DNA from: DATAEU01 sp046724395
GTDB lineage: Bacteria; Actinomycetota; UBA4738; HRBIN12
Length of the DNA: 51,830 bases
Direction of reading: 5' to 3'
NCBI GenBank assembly: GCA_046724395.1
Contig: JBKOWM010000045.1
Coordinates: 1 to 51,830 of the forward strand
Part shown: in pieces, positions 40,297-48,548 of the stretch
How the letters are laid out: each line of letters begins with the position of its first letter
How positions within the stretch are numbered: position 1 is the first letter of the stretch
Position numbers and translations under genes: made by a program
Notes under the pieces: model-generated
The model's database searches: none
The model's input: only the letters and a program-made list of their open reading frames with translations
What the model was told of the DNA's origin: nothing

Positions 40297-41808
40297 TCAG
40301 TCGGCCTCCGATTCATCGGGCCGGCGGTGTGGGAACAGGATCACGTCGCGCATGGAGTAGGCGTCGGCAAGGATCATCGTGATCCGGTCGATTCCCAGGC
40401 CAAGCCCGCCGGCCGGCGGCATCCCGTGCTCCAGGGCGCGGAGGAAGTCCTCGTCGAGCGGATGGGTCTCCTCCGCACCCCTGCGCCTGGCCTCGATCTG
40501 CGCTTCGAACCGCGCCCGCTGGTCGTCGGGATCCGTGAGCTCGGAGTAGGCGGCGCCGATCTCGCCGCCGGCGAGGTACGGGTCGACGTGCTCGGTCAGT
40601 CGCGGGTCGTCGCGGTGCGGCCGCGCAAGTGGCGAGACCTCCCTCGGGAAGTCCTTCACGAACGTCGGCTCGAACAGCGTCGGCTCGACGACGTGCTCCC
40701 ACAGTTCCTGGACGATCTTGCCCGGGCCCCACGCGGGGTCGACGCGGACACCGTGCTCGTCGGCCAAGCCGGCGAGATCGGCCCGCCCGAGGTCGATGTC
40801 CTCGCCGAGGAGCTCCGAAAGCGAGCCAAGCATCGTGATCCGCCGCCACGGCCTTGCGAGGTCGAGCTCGCGGCCCTGGTACGTGATCCGCTGGGTCCCG
40901 TGCACCGCGTTTGCCGCGGCGCGCAGCAACTCCTCGACCAGATCCATCATCCCGTTGTAGTCGGTGTATGCCTGGTAGCACTCCATCATCGTGAACTCCG
41001 GGTTGTGCCAACGGTCGATGCCCTCGTTGCGGAAGTTGCGGCCGATCTCGTAGACGCGCTCCAGCCCGCCGACGAGCAATCGCTTGAGATACAGCTCCAG
41101 GGCGATCCGCAGATACAGGTCGATGTCCAGTGCATCGTGATGTGTGACGAACGGCCTCGCGAGAGCCCCGCCGGCGACGCTTTGCAGGACGGGCGTCTCC
41201 ACCTCGACGAAGCCGTGGGCGTCCAGATACGCGCGGAACGCGGACAGGACACCCGCCCGCGTCGACACGATGCGTCGCGCGTCCAGATCCGTTGCCAGGT
41301 GCAGGTAGCGCAGACGCTGCTGGAGATCGGGATCCCTCAGCCCGTGCCACTTCTCCGGCAGTGGTCGTAGAGCCTTCGAGAGCATCGCGATCCGGTCGGC
41401 GAAGATCGACAACTCGCCCCTGCGGGTCGTGCCGACCGGTCCCGTTGCAGCAACGATGTCACCCAGGTCGATCTCCTCCAGGAACGCCCACGAGTCACCG
41501 AGCCGGCGGCTATCGCCGACGACCTGCAGATCGCCGTCCCGGTCTCGCACGACCAGAAACACGAGCCTGCCGAAGCTCCGCCGCAACACGACGCGACCGG
41601 CGAGCGTGAACCGATCCTCGGCGATGTGATCGGGCGGCAGATCGGCGTAACCGGATCGGATCTGGGTCGAAGGCGTTGCGTGGTCCGCGCCGATCGCCCG
41701 CTCGAGGTTCGGCGCGAAGGCGTTGTCGCCGAGACGCTCGCGGCTCTCACGCCGAGCCCTGAGGACGTCGGCCTCACGACCGCGCCGCTCCTCCTCACCT
41801 ACGGTCAT
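40297..41808 (-). CDS. lysS: Lysyl-tRNA synthetase, class II
   Basis: A 503-residue class II synthetase. The N-terminal OB-fold anticodon-binding domain includes TLAGRVVLRRSFGRLVFLVV. Motif 2 lies in VYEIGRNFRNEGIDRWHNPE with FTMMECYQAY, and motif 3 is GGLGLGIDRITMIL. It charges tRNA-Lys. The ATG start overlaps the 3' end of coaX by 14 bases, an overlap created by the repeat-extended coaX tail. The convergent end is marked by a hairpin. Confidence 0.97.
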   Translation of the reverse strand: MTVGEEERRGREADVLRARRESRERLGDNAFAPNLERAIGADHATPSTQIRSGYADLPPDHIAEDRFTLAGRVVLRRSFGRLVFLVVRDRDGDLQVVGDSRRLGDSWAFLEEIDLGDIVAATGPVGTTRRGELSIFADRIAMLSKALRPLPEKWHGLRDPDLQQRLRYLHLATDLDARRIVSTRAGVLSAFRAYLDAHGFVEVETPVLQSVAGGALARPFVTHHDALDIDLYLRIALELYLKRLLVGGLERVYEIGRNFRNEGIDRWHNPEFTMMECYQAYTDYNGMMDLVEELLRAAANAVHGTQRITYQGRELDLARPWRRITMLGSLSELLGEDIDLGRADLAGLADEHGVRVDPAWGPGKIVQELWEHVVEPTLFEPTFVKDFPREVSPLARPHRDDPRLTEHVDPYLAGGEIGAAYSELTDPDDQRARFEAQIEARRRGAEETHPLDEDFLRALEHGMPPAGGLGLGIDRITMILADAYSMRDVILFPHRRPDESEAD

Positions 41809-42757
41809 CGCTCGGCTCGGTGTAGCTTCGGGGGCTACCGCTCCCGCGTTCGCGCTCGCTACTTGAGCCCCCGAACCCCGTCCCTCGGGGGCTACCGCTC
41901 GCGCGTTCGCGCTCGCTACTTGAGCCCCCGAACCCCGTCCCTCGGGGGCTACCGCTCGCGCGTTCGCGCTCGCTACTTGAGCCCCCGAACCCCGTGTTGC
42001 GCTCGAAGACGAGGCGGAGTCCCTCGAGCGTGAGCCACGGATCGTATTTGAGCTCGTGCCGGCAGTGCGGCATCACGATCGCCGCGAGCCCGCCCGTCGC
42101 GATCACCGTTGCCTCGGGACCGAGCTCGTCGCGGATCCGGTCGATCATTCCGTCCACCTCACCCGCCGTGCCGTAGACGAGCGCCGATTGAATCGCCTCC
42201 ACGGTGTTCCGACCGATCGCGGACGTGGGTGTGTGGAGCTCGACCTGCGGCAGACGCGCGGTCGCCGATGCGAGCACGCGGTTGGACACCTGCAGGCCGG
42301 GGGCGATCGCGCCGCCCAGGAACTCGCCCTTTGCGGAGACGGCGTCGTACGTCGTCGCGGTGCCGAAGTCGATCACGATGCACGGACCGCCGTAACGCTG
42401 GAACGCTGCCAGGGCATTCACGATGCGGTCCGCGCCCACCTCCCGTGGGTTGTCGGTGAGGATCGGGACGCCGGTCCGCGTCCCCGGCTCGACGACGACG
42501 GGCGGGAACGCGAAGTACGACGTCACCATTTCGCGAAGCGCCTGCGTCGACGGCGGAACGACCGACGAGATGACGACCCCGGTGATCTGGCTCGAGAACG
42601 AGAGGTCCTGCTGCGCCAGCAGGCTCCCGAACACAACCGCTAGCTCGTCGGCCGTCCGCTCGGCCTCGGTCGAGACGCGCCACTGCCACCTGAGATCCTC
42701 GCCCTGGAACACGCCGAGCACGGTGTTCGTGTTGCCGACGTTGACCGCGAGCAGCAT
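41795..42757 (-). CDS. coaX: Type III pantothenate kinase with repeat-extended C-terminus
   Basis: A 320-residue CoaX starting MLLAVNVGNTNTVLGVFQGE behind GGAGGGAGG. Marks are NPREVGADRIVNALAAF, VIDFGTATTYDAVSAKGEFL and ATGGLAAIV. The catalytic core ends near residue 254 (EGLRLVFERN), the usual family length. The extra 66 residues are a Ser/Arg/Gly-rich tail made of a 19-residue unit (TGFGGSSSERERASGSPRG) in three copies, encoded by a 57-bp palindromic tandem repeat. The enzyme phosphorylates pantothenate in CoA synthesis; panC lies upstream. Confidence 0.95.
   Translation of the reverse strand: MLLAVNVGNTNTVLGVFQGEDLRWQWRVSTEAERTADELAVVFGSLLAQQDLSFSSQITGVVISSVVPPSTQALREMVTSYFAFPPVVVEPGTRTGVPILTDNPREVGADRIVNALAAFQRYGGPCIVIDFGTATTYDAVSAKGEFLGGAIAPGLQVSNRVLASATARLPQVELHTPTSAIGRNTVEAIQSALVYGTAGEVDGMIDRIRDELGPEATVIATGGLAAIVMPHCRHELKYDPWLTLEGLRLVFERNTGFGGSSSERERASGSPRGTGFGGSSSERERASGSPRGTGFGGSSSERERGSGSPRSYTEPSDDRR
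41829..41995. repeat. 57-bp palindromic tandem repeat, about three copies, inside coaX
   Basis: Copies at 41829-41885, 41886-41942 and 41943-41995 (last shortened) differ at one or two bases. Each begins CGGGGGCT and contains AGCCCCCG, an 8-bp stem, with an inner GCGCG-TT-CGCGC hairpin. It then ends with an AACCCCGT tail. 57 is a multiple of three, so copy-number change keeps the coaX frame. It resembles short mobile palindromic elements rather than coding sequence. Confidence 0.88.
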
Positions 42758-42845
42758 GCTCCTCCCTCCGCGTTTGCGAGGCCCCACGACCGCTTGCGCC
42801 GGGGACCGCGGGCATCCTCGCACGCGGGCGGCCCCATGACACCGC

Positions 42846-43697
42846 TCACAGCGTCGGCAGCAGCAGGTTGTCGATCAACCGCACGGCTCCGAAGGTCGCG
42901 GCGACAAGTGCGCGCGCGGACCGCTCGATGCGGGCGACCTGTTCGAAGCTCGCATCGTCGACGACCGCGGCGTAGTCCAGCCGCGCGCCAGATGTCGCGC
43001 CGATCTCGCGCGCCATCACCGCGACGAGGGGACCGGCATCCCGCTCGCCGGCCTTTGCCAGCTCCGCGGCGGCGGCGAGCGCCAGAAACAGCGCCCCGGC
43101 GGCCTCGCGCTGCTCGCGTGAGAGCCGCGCATTACGCGAGGACAGCGCCAGGCCGTCCGCCTCCCGAACCGTCGGGCACGCAACCAGCTCGATCGGCTCC
43201 TCGAGATCGGCGACCATCCGTCGAACGATGGCGAACTGCTGGGCGTCCTTCTCGCCGAAGTACGCCCGGCAGGCGCCGACGGCGTGGAAGAGCTTGGCCA
43301 CGACCGTCGCGACGCCCCGAAAATGCCCCGGCCGACCGGCGCCCTCGAGGCGCTCGCCGAGCGGGCCAGGATCCACGGTCACTTGTGGCTCGCCCCTCGG
43401 ATACATCTCCTCGACGGAGGGGGCGAAGACGACGTCCGTGCCGAGGCCCTGAGCCGTGCGAACATCGCGCTCCTCGTCGCGCGGGTATCGCTCCAGATCG
43501 GCCGCCTCACCGAACTGGAGCGGGTTCACGAAGATAGAAACGACGAGCAGGTCCGTCTCACGGCGCGCCCGTTCGATCAGCGAGACGTGACCGCCGTGGA
43601 AGGCGCCCATCGTCGGAACGAACCCCACGCGCCTCCCGGCCGAGCGGGGTTCCTCGCATCGGGCGCGAACTTCCACAACCTTGCGGATCAGCTCCAC
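42846..43697 (-). CDS. panC: Pantothenate synthetase (pantoate-beta-alanine ligase)
   Basis: A 283-residue enzyme. Marks are VGFVPTMGAFHGGHVSLIER (ATP-binding HxGH-like part), VSIFVNPLQFGEAADLERYP, GHFRGVATVVAKLFH, AYFGEKDAQQFAIVRRM and ALSSRNARLS. It joins pantoate with beta-alanine. The GTG start overlaps the end of the DUF2520 gene by ten bases. It forms one run with coaX, supplying its substrate. Confidence 0.96.
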   Translation of the reverse strand: MELIRKVVEVRARCEEPRSAGRRVGFVPTMGAFHGGHVSLIERARRETDLLVVSIFVNPLQFGEAADLERYPRDEERDVRTAQGLGTDVVFAPSVEEMYPRGEPQVTVDPGPLGERLEGAGRPGHFRGVATVVAKLFHAVGACRAYFGEKDAQQFAIVRRMVADLEEPIELVACPTVREADGLALSSRNARLSREQREAAGALFLALAAAAELAKAGERDAGPLVAVMAREIGATSGARLDYAAVVDDASFEQVARIERSARALVAATFGAVRLIDNLLLPTL

Positions 43698-44551
43698 CGG
43701 CCGAGCACCTCCTCGACGGCCGCGCGCCGCTCCTGTCCGAGACGTCCGGCGCGTTCGCCGAGGTCGAGCGCCGCGCGGGCGAGGGCGACGTAGGCACCGA
43801 CCGCGGAGGGAACCGCCGACGAGAGCGCGACCAGGTGTCGCTCGATCGTCCCGGCGTCCCCGCGGACGGCGGGGCCCGTGAGCGCCCGTTCCGGTCCGAC
43901 CTCGTCGAGATTGTGAATCGTGGTTCTCTGCAGCGGACCCATGAGGGCGACCGGGTCGTCGAGGCCGGCGGACACCCCCGCATCCCGCGCGAGTGCCGTC
44001 ACGACGACCAGGTAGTTCGAGGCGAAGACGGCGGCCGCGTGATACAGGGGCTTGGCCTCGTCGGCGAGCGGGAACGGACGGCCGCCGACGTCCAGCGCGA
44101 GGCGCTCACCCAAGGCCGCGCCGGCAACCGTTCGCGACGTCAGCGCGATCGGGCATCCGGCCAGGCGCTCGATGGCGCCCTCCACGTCCGGAAACGTCTG
44201 CAGCGGGTGGATCGAGAGCACCGTTGCGCCGATCGCCTCGGCCGGCGCGAGGGCGTCGAGGCCCGTTCCCCCCGAGACGTGAGCGACGGCGCTGCCCGTC
44301 GTGACGCCGCCCCTCTCGACGATCTCGTCACAGACGAGCGCGATGGCGTCGTCGGGCGTGGCGATCAGCACGACCTCGGCGAGCGTGGCGGCATCGGCGG
44401 CCGGGAGGAAGGGAACAGGCCCCAGGTACTCGCGAGCCCGGGCCGGCGTCCGCTCGCGACCGCTCACCGCGACGATTCGGTGGCCCGAGCGCCGGAGCCG
44501 GACGCCGATGCCCGTCCCGACTCGGCCAGCGCCGACGATCGCCAAGTTCAC
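43688..44551 (-). CDS. Rossmann-like/DUF2520-domain oxidoreductase
   Basis: A 287-residue protein of the ketopantoate-reductase or ProC-like superfamily. The N-terminal NAD(P) motif is LAIVGAGRVGTGIGVRLRRS; HVSGGTGLDAL, LSIHPLQTFPD and KPLYHAAAVFASNYLVVVTA are DUF2520 marks. It begins at GTG 44551 and overlaps panC. Its fixed place between folK and panC in actinobacteria suggests a part in pantothenate metabolism, perhaps as an alternative ketopantoate reductase. That is inference. Confidence 0.88.
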   Translation of the reverse strand: MNLAIVGAGRVGTGIGVRLRRSGHRIVAVSGRERTPARAREYLGPVPFLPAADAATLAEVVLIATPDDAIALVCDEIVERGGVTTGSAVAHVSGGTGLDALAPAEAIGATVLSIHPLQTFPDVEGAIERLAGCPIALTSRTVAGAALGERLALDVGGRPFPLADEAKPLYHAAAVFASNYLVVVTALARDAGVSAGLDDPVALMGPLQRTTIHNLDEVGPERALTGPAVRGDAGTIERHLVALSSAVPSAVGAYVALARAALDLGERAGRLGQERRAAVEEVLGRWS

Positions 44552-44635
44552 GCGCCCGAGTATCGCAATCGGCGGCGCGGGCCAGACGACGCGCTCCGGT
44601 CGCCCGGGCGATCGGCGGCGGTCACAACCGCACGA

Positions 44636-45139
44636 TCACGGAGCTTCGACGCGCAGGGGCGCCCCGAACGGCCGCACGCCGACGACGTCGGTGGGTGGAA
44701 GCCGCACGTCGGTCAGATGCCGTCCGCCGGGAAGCGGCGGGTCCGCGTCGAGCTCCGCGAGCGGCACGACGACGAACGCACGCTCGTGCATGCGAGGATG
44801 CGGGATCTGTAGGTCGGGCTCGTCGACCTCGACGTCGTCGTAGGTAAGGACGTCCACGTCGAGCGTCCTCGGGCCCCACCGCTCCGCCCGCTCACGGCCG
44901 AGTGCCCGCTCGACGCCCAGGCACGCCTCGAGTAGCGCGCGGGGGGCGAGCGATGTCTCGACCTCCACGACTGCGTTCAGGAAGTCGGGCTGCGGCGGGC
45001 CGAGTGGCGCGGTCTCGAACACTCGTGAGCTGCGCACGACGCGGACGGCCGAGATCTCGTCGAGCAGGCCGACGGCGCGCTGAAGCGTCGAGAGGCGGTC
45101 GCCCAGGTTCGATCCGAGGGCCAGATACGCCCGCGTCAC
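44636..45139 (-). CDS. folK: 6-hydroxymethyl-7,8-dihydropterin pyrophosphokinase
   Basis: A 167-residue HPPK. Marks are YLALGSNLGDRLSTLQRAVG, SRVFETAPLGPPQPDFLNAV, ERWGPRTLDVDVLTYDD and IPHPRMHERAFVVVPLAEL. It transfers pyrophosphate to the pterin in folate synthesis. Its start overlaps the folB stop by four bases. An 84-base gap with no visible signal separates it from the DUF2520 gene. Confidence 0.97.
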   Translation of the reverse strand: MTRAYLALGSNLGDRLSTLQRAVGLLDEISAVRVVRSSRVFETAPLGPPQPDFLNAVVEVETSLAPRALLEACLGVERALGRERAERWGPRTLDVDVLTYDDVEVDEPDLQIPHPRMHERAFVVVPLAELDADPPLPGGRHLTDVRLPPTDVVGVRPFGAPLRVEAP

Positions 45140-45492
45140 CGCTCGCGCGCGACGGTCGCTCCCGCCGCGACGCCCTGGGCACCGTTGGAGATAGCGGCGG
45201 CCGGCTTGTGCACGATGGCCGTCGCCGACACGACGCCGTCCTGATCGCCGATGCGCTCCGCGACTGCCGTCGCCAGCGTCTCGAGCAGGTCGAACGATGC
45301 CGTCTGAACGACGTCGCGCGCGGCCTGAATCAGGCGCCGGTAGTCGGCGGTCGATCTCAGCTCGTCGCCGGCCGGCTCGACCTGCACGTCGAGATCGACG
45401 ACGAACGCCTGCGGGCGATCCTTTTCGCCCGGGTTGGCGCCGTGGCGCCCCATCGCCTCGATCCCCGTGAGGAACAACCTGTTGGCCGTCAT
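45136..45492 (-). CDS. folB: Dihydroneopterin aldolase
   Basis: A 118-residue enzyme: MTANRLFLTGIEAMGRHGAN, PQAFVVDLDVQVEPAGDELR, TADYRRLIQAARDVV and SFDLLETLATAVAERI, then AIVHKPAAAI. It cleaves dihydroneopterin in folate synthesis. ATG 45492 is chosen because AAAGGGATGAGCGG precedes it and the family begins here. It follows the alpha/beta hydrolase gene by four bases, in the fol operon. Confidence 0.95.
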   Translation of the reverse strand: MTANRLFLTGIEAMGRHGANPGEKDRPQAFVVDLDVQVEPAGDELRSTADYRRLIQAARDVVQTASFDLLETLATAVAERIGDQDGVVSATAIVHKPAAAISNGAQGVAAGATVARER

Positions 45493-45496
45493 CCGC

Positions 45497-46387
45497 TCAT
45501 CCCTTTCGATCCGTGTACCGGCGGCCGAGCTCGATCGTCGTCGGCCCCGCCTCATGGACGTGCGGAAGACGCGCGTACGAGCCGCGCAGATACTCGTACA
45601 ACAGCGGGGCGACCGTCTGCGGCGCCTCCTCGGGGAGAAAGTGCTTGCAGCCGGGAAGCAGCGCCAGGCTCGAGCGCGCGATCAATTCGTTCAACCGCTC
45701 GGCCTGGCCGGCCGGCGTTACCGGATCGTCCTCGCCCCACAGCAGAAGGACGGGAATGTCGAGCGCCGCGAGCTCGTCGTCGCGGCCGGCCAGCCCCGTG
45801 CCGTCGAACGCCGTCGCGAGCCGGCCGAGCGCGGCCCACCCGTCGTCGCTCGCGTACGGTCGGGCGTACTCGGCGGCCGCGGCGCCCGAAAGGCGCTGAG
45901 GATCTGCCATCCCGACCCGGAACACCTGGCCGATGACGTCCGCGACTCGAGCATCGGCGCGGGAGCCGAGGTGCTGCAGCCGACGCATCGCGGGACTCGG
46001 CCAGCAGTCGAAGGCGATTGAGTCGATCAGGACCAGCGCGCCCGCGCGCCCCTGCACGGCGAGCAGTTGCGCGATTCCCCCTCCCTCGCCGTGCCCGACG
46101 ACGGCGGCCCGCTCCACCGCGAGCCGGTCGAGGAGCTCCGAGAGGTAGCCGGCCTGCGCCTCGATGCCGAGCGGCGCGCCGACGGGCTTGTCGGAGTCGC
46201 CGGCGCCGAGCAGATCGGGTGCAATCGCGCGCATGGCTGGCGGGATCATCGGCCAGAACGCGCGCCACAGGAACGACGACGTGGGGAACCCGTGGACGAA
46301 GAGCACCGCGGGAGCGTCCGGGTCGCCGACGTCCACGACGGCCAGGTCGCCGCGAGACACCGGAACGCGGCGCTTGCTGTGCGTCAC
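45497..46387 (-). CDS. Alpha/beta-hydrolase fold protein lacking the nucleophile
   Basis: A 296-residue alpha/beta-hydrolase. The oxyanion region VLFVHGFPTSSFLWRAFW, the LGAGDSDKP loop, the acid in LLLWGEDDPVTP and the His in GCKHFLPEEAP are all in place. At the nucleophile elbow, normally G-x-S/D-x-G, the sequence is VVGHGEGGGIAQ, so Gly100 stands where Ser should be. It may be a non-hydrolytic member or use another mechanism. The GTG start overlaps the folP stop, placing it inside the folate operon between folP and folB. Its role there is unknown. Confidence 0.85.
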   Translation of the reverse strand: MTHSKRRVPVSRGDLAVVDVGDPDAPAVLFVHGFPTSSFLWRAFWPMIPPAMRAIAPDLLGAGDSDKPVGAPLGIEAQAGYLSELLDRLAVERAAVVGHGEGGGIAQLLAVQGRAGALVLIDSIAFDCWPSPAMRRLQHLGSRADARVADVIGQVFRVGMADPQRLSGAAAAEYARPYASDDGWAALGRLATAFDGTGLAGRDDELAALDIPVLLLWGEDDPVTPAGQAERLNELIARSSLALLPGCKHFLPEEAPQTVAPLLYEYLRGSYARLPHVHEAGPTTIELGRRYTDRKG

Positions 46388-47241
46388 GCGGGCCCGTCCG
46401 CGCGCGCGATCGCGTCCACGACGCGCAGCGCACGACCGACCTCCAGGACGTCGTGTACGCGGACCACGTGGGCGCCGCGCGCTGCGAGCCACGCCGCCGC
46501 GCCGATCGTCCCCTCGAGCCGCTCGTCCTCGGGCGCGCCACCGAGCAACGAGCCAATGAATCGCTTTCGCGACGGTCCGACGACGACGGGGCGCCCGAGC
46601 GCGGCGAGCACGTCGACGTGATAAAGGAGCGAAAGGTTGTGACGGAGGTCCTTGCCGAACCCGATGCCGGGGTCGACGGCGATCCGGTCCGTGTCGATAC
46701 CCGCGAGGCCGGCCGCCTCGATGCGCTCGCGAAGGAACCCCGTGACATCGTCGACGACGTCGGCGTACTCGGGCGCCTCTTGCATCGTCTTCGGATCGCC
46801 GCGCATGTGCATCGCGATGTAGCCCGCCCGCGTCTCGCGAACGACCTCGAACATTCGCGGGTCGCGGCCGGCGGTCACGTCGTTCACGATCGAGGCGCCG
46901 GCGTCGAGGGCCCGCAACGCGACCTCGGATCGGCGCGTGTCGATCGAGACGGGTACGCCCACATGGCTCGCCAGGCGCTCGACCACCGAAGCAACCCGCC
47001 GGATCTCCTCCTCGACCGGAACGGGATCGGAGCCCGGCCTCGTCGACTCACCGCCGACGTCGACGACGTCCGCCCCCTCGTCGACCATCGCGATCCCTCG
47101 ATCGATCGCCGCGCGCTCGCCGAAATGCCGGCCACCGTCGGAGAACGAATCGGGCGTGATGTTCAGCACGCCCATGACGAGGGTTCGTTCGCCGCACTCG
47201 AGGTCGATGTCGCCGACGCGCCAGATCAACCGCCCGTCCAT
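46384..47241 (-). CDS. folP: Dihydropteroate synthase
   Basis: A 285-residue TIM-barrel enzyme: LVMGVLNITPDSFSDGGRHF, ADVVDVGGESTRPGSDPVP, VSIDTRRSEVALRALDAGAS, IVNDVTAGRD, MHMRGDPKTMQ, VDPGIGFGKDLRHNL and VGPSRKRFIGSLLGG. It condenses p-aminobenzoate with the pterin pyrophosphate and is the sulfonamide target. It lies downstream of folE with a 48-base gap. Confidence 0.97.
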   Translation of the reverse strand: MDGRLIWRVGDIDLECGERTLVMGVLNITPDSFSDGGRHFGERAAIDRGIAMVDEGADVVDVGGESTRPGSDPVPVEEEIRRVASVVERLASHVGVPVSIDTRRSEVALRALDAGASIVNDVTAGRDPRMFEVVRETRAGYIAMHMRGDPKTMQEAPEYADVVDDVTGFLRERIEAAGLAGIDTDRIAVDPGIGFGKDLRHNLSLLYHVDVLAALGRPVVVGPSRKRFIGSLLGGAPEDERLEGTIGAAAWLAARGAHVVRVHDVLEVGRALRVVDAIARADGPA

Positions 47242-47289
47242 CTGCGGGATGCTAGCCGCTCGTCGTCGTTCCGATCGGTTGCGGACGAC

Positions 47290-47868
47290 TCATCCCTGAG
47301 CGATGTAGTTCAGCGCCTCCTGCCGGGTCCGCGCGTCGTTGCGGAACAGGCCGCGGACGGCGGAGGTGAGCGTTCGAGAGCCGGGCTTCTTGATGCCGCG
47401 CATCGTCATGCAAAGGTGTTCGGCCTCGATCATGACGAACACGCCACGTGGGCTGAGCGCCTTCTCGATGGTGTCCGCGATCTCTGTGGTCAGACGCTCC
47501 TGCACCTGCAATCGCTTCGAGAGCGTGTCGACGACCCGAGCGATCTTCGAAAGACCCGTGATCTCTCCTTGCTTATTGGGGATGTAGGCGACGTGCGCCT
47601 TCCCGTTGAACGGCAGGAGATGGTGCTCGCAGAGACTCTGCAGCGGGATGTCCTTCACCATGATCATCTCGTCGAAATCGGCACCGGGGACGACCGTGAC
47701 GAGCGGTGTCGGATCCTGACCAACGCCGTTCAGGATCTCCTCGTACATCCCTGCCACCCGCCGCGGGGTCTCCTTCAGCCCGTCGCGATCCGGGTTCTCG
47801 CCGACGCCCTCGAGGATGAGACGGACGCCGTCCTCGATCTTCTCGGCGTCGAAATCGTTTTCGTCCAT
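47290..47868 (-). CDS. folE: GTP cyclohydrolase I
   Basis: A 192-residue type I enzyme: LKETPRRVAGMYEEILNGVG, MVKDIPLQSLCEHHLLPFNG with zinc ligands Cys and His, GLSKIARVVDTLSKRLQVQE, and EAEHLCMTMRGIKKPGS with the second zinc Cys. It opens GTP to dihydroneopterin triphosphate, the first folate step. ATG 47868 is the usual family start. It lies ten bases after the HAD gene. Confidence 0.97.
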   Translation of the reverse strand: MDENDFDAEKIEDGVRLILEGVGENPDRDGLKETPRRVAGMYEEILNGVGQDPTPLVTVVPGADFDEMIMVKDIPLQSLCEHHLLPFNGKAHVAYIPNKQGEITGLSKIARVVDTLSKRLQVQERLTTEIADTIEKALSPRGVFVMIEAEHLCMTMRGIKKPGSRTLTSAVRGLFRNDARTRQEALNYIAQG

Positions 47869-47878
47869 CGCGTCCAGG

Positions 47879-48544
47879 CTATCGCGCGAGCGGGACCAGA
47901 CGATCGAGGGTTTCTGGCAGCGTCGAGAGGTCCGGAAGGTCGGCGGCCCGCGGCACGCCGCTCGTCTCCCCGAGACGGTTGATCCAGGCTGCCGTGAGCC
48001 CGAGCTTCCCGCACGGGCGGATGTCGTGGAAAACGGAGGCCGCGACGTGCACGTGCCGAGAGCGATCGGCCCCCGTCTCGGCGAAGAACCGGTCCCAGTG
48101 ACCACGGGCGGGCTTGTACGACCCCGCCTCGGCGGCCGTGATCTGCAGATCGACCGGTACACCGATCGCCCATACCGACGCGTCGAGGAGATCGGGATCC
48201 GTGTTCGACAGGATCGCCAGGTGCCACCCGCCGCCGCGAAGCTCGACGAGCGCGTCCGCGACCTCCGGGAACGGCGGCCACGACGGCAGCGAGTCGGCCA
48301 GGGCGTCGCGGTCGTCGGCGTCGAGATCGAGGCCTTCTCGGTGCGCCACGCGTGCGAGCGACTCGCCCATCACCTCCCGATAGGAGATCGACCGGTTCCG
48401 CTGAACCTCGGGCTCGATGTCGTGATAGGCCGAGAGGAGCAGCTCGGCGTCGTGCCCCGGCCACAGGTCGGCCAGGGTCGCGCGGATCCCGCCGAACCAG
48501 TCGATCAGCGTGCCGTAGCAGTCGAAGGTCGCCCAGCGGTCCAG
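47879..48544 (-). CDS. HAD-superfamily hydrolase (haloacid dehalogenase type II-like)
   Basis: A protein of about 221 residues. The nucleophile motif is ATFDCYGTLIDWFGGI; motif 2 lies in LAILSNTDPDLLD, and motif 3 is replaced by SYKPARGHWDRFFAETGAD; HVHVAASVFHDIRPCGKLGL completes the set. This is the L-2-haloacid dehalogenase-like pattern, but such proteins often are general phosphatases. No ATG, GTG or TTG lies where the family begins; the nearest is CTG 48544, used here. ATG 48661 is possible but would overlap ftsH by 113 bases. The position between ftsH and folE hints at a dephosphorylation step in folate synthesis, which is speculative. Confidence 0.8.
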   Translation of the reverse strand: MDRWATFDCYGTLIDWFGGIRATLADLWPGHDAELLLSAYHDIEPEVQRNRSISYREVMGESLARVAHREGLDLDADDRDALADSLPSWPPFPEVADALVELRGGGWHLAILSNTDPDLLDASVWAIGVPVDLQITAAEAGSYKPARGHWDRFFAETGADRSRHVHVAASVFHDIRPCGKLGLTAAWINRLGETSGVPRAADLPDLSTLPETLDRLVPLAR

Positions 48545-48548
48545 ACCG

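Noticed and set aside
41829..41995. CRISPR-like array
   Set aside because: Units are directly adjacent without variable spacers, are palindromic and lie inside an open coaX frame; no cas genes are present.
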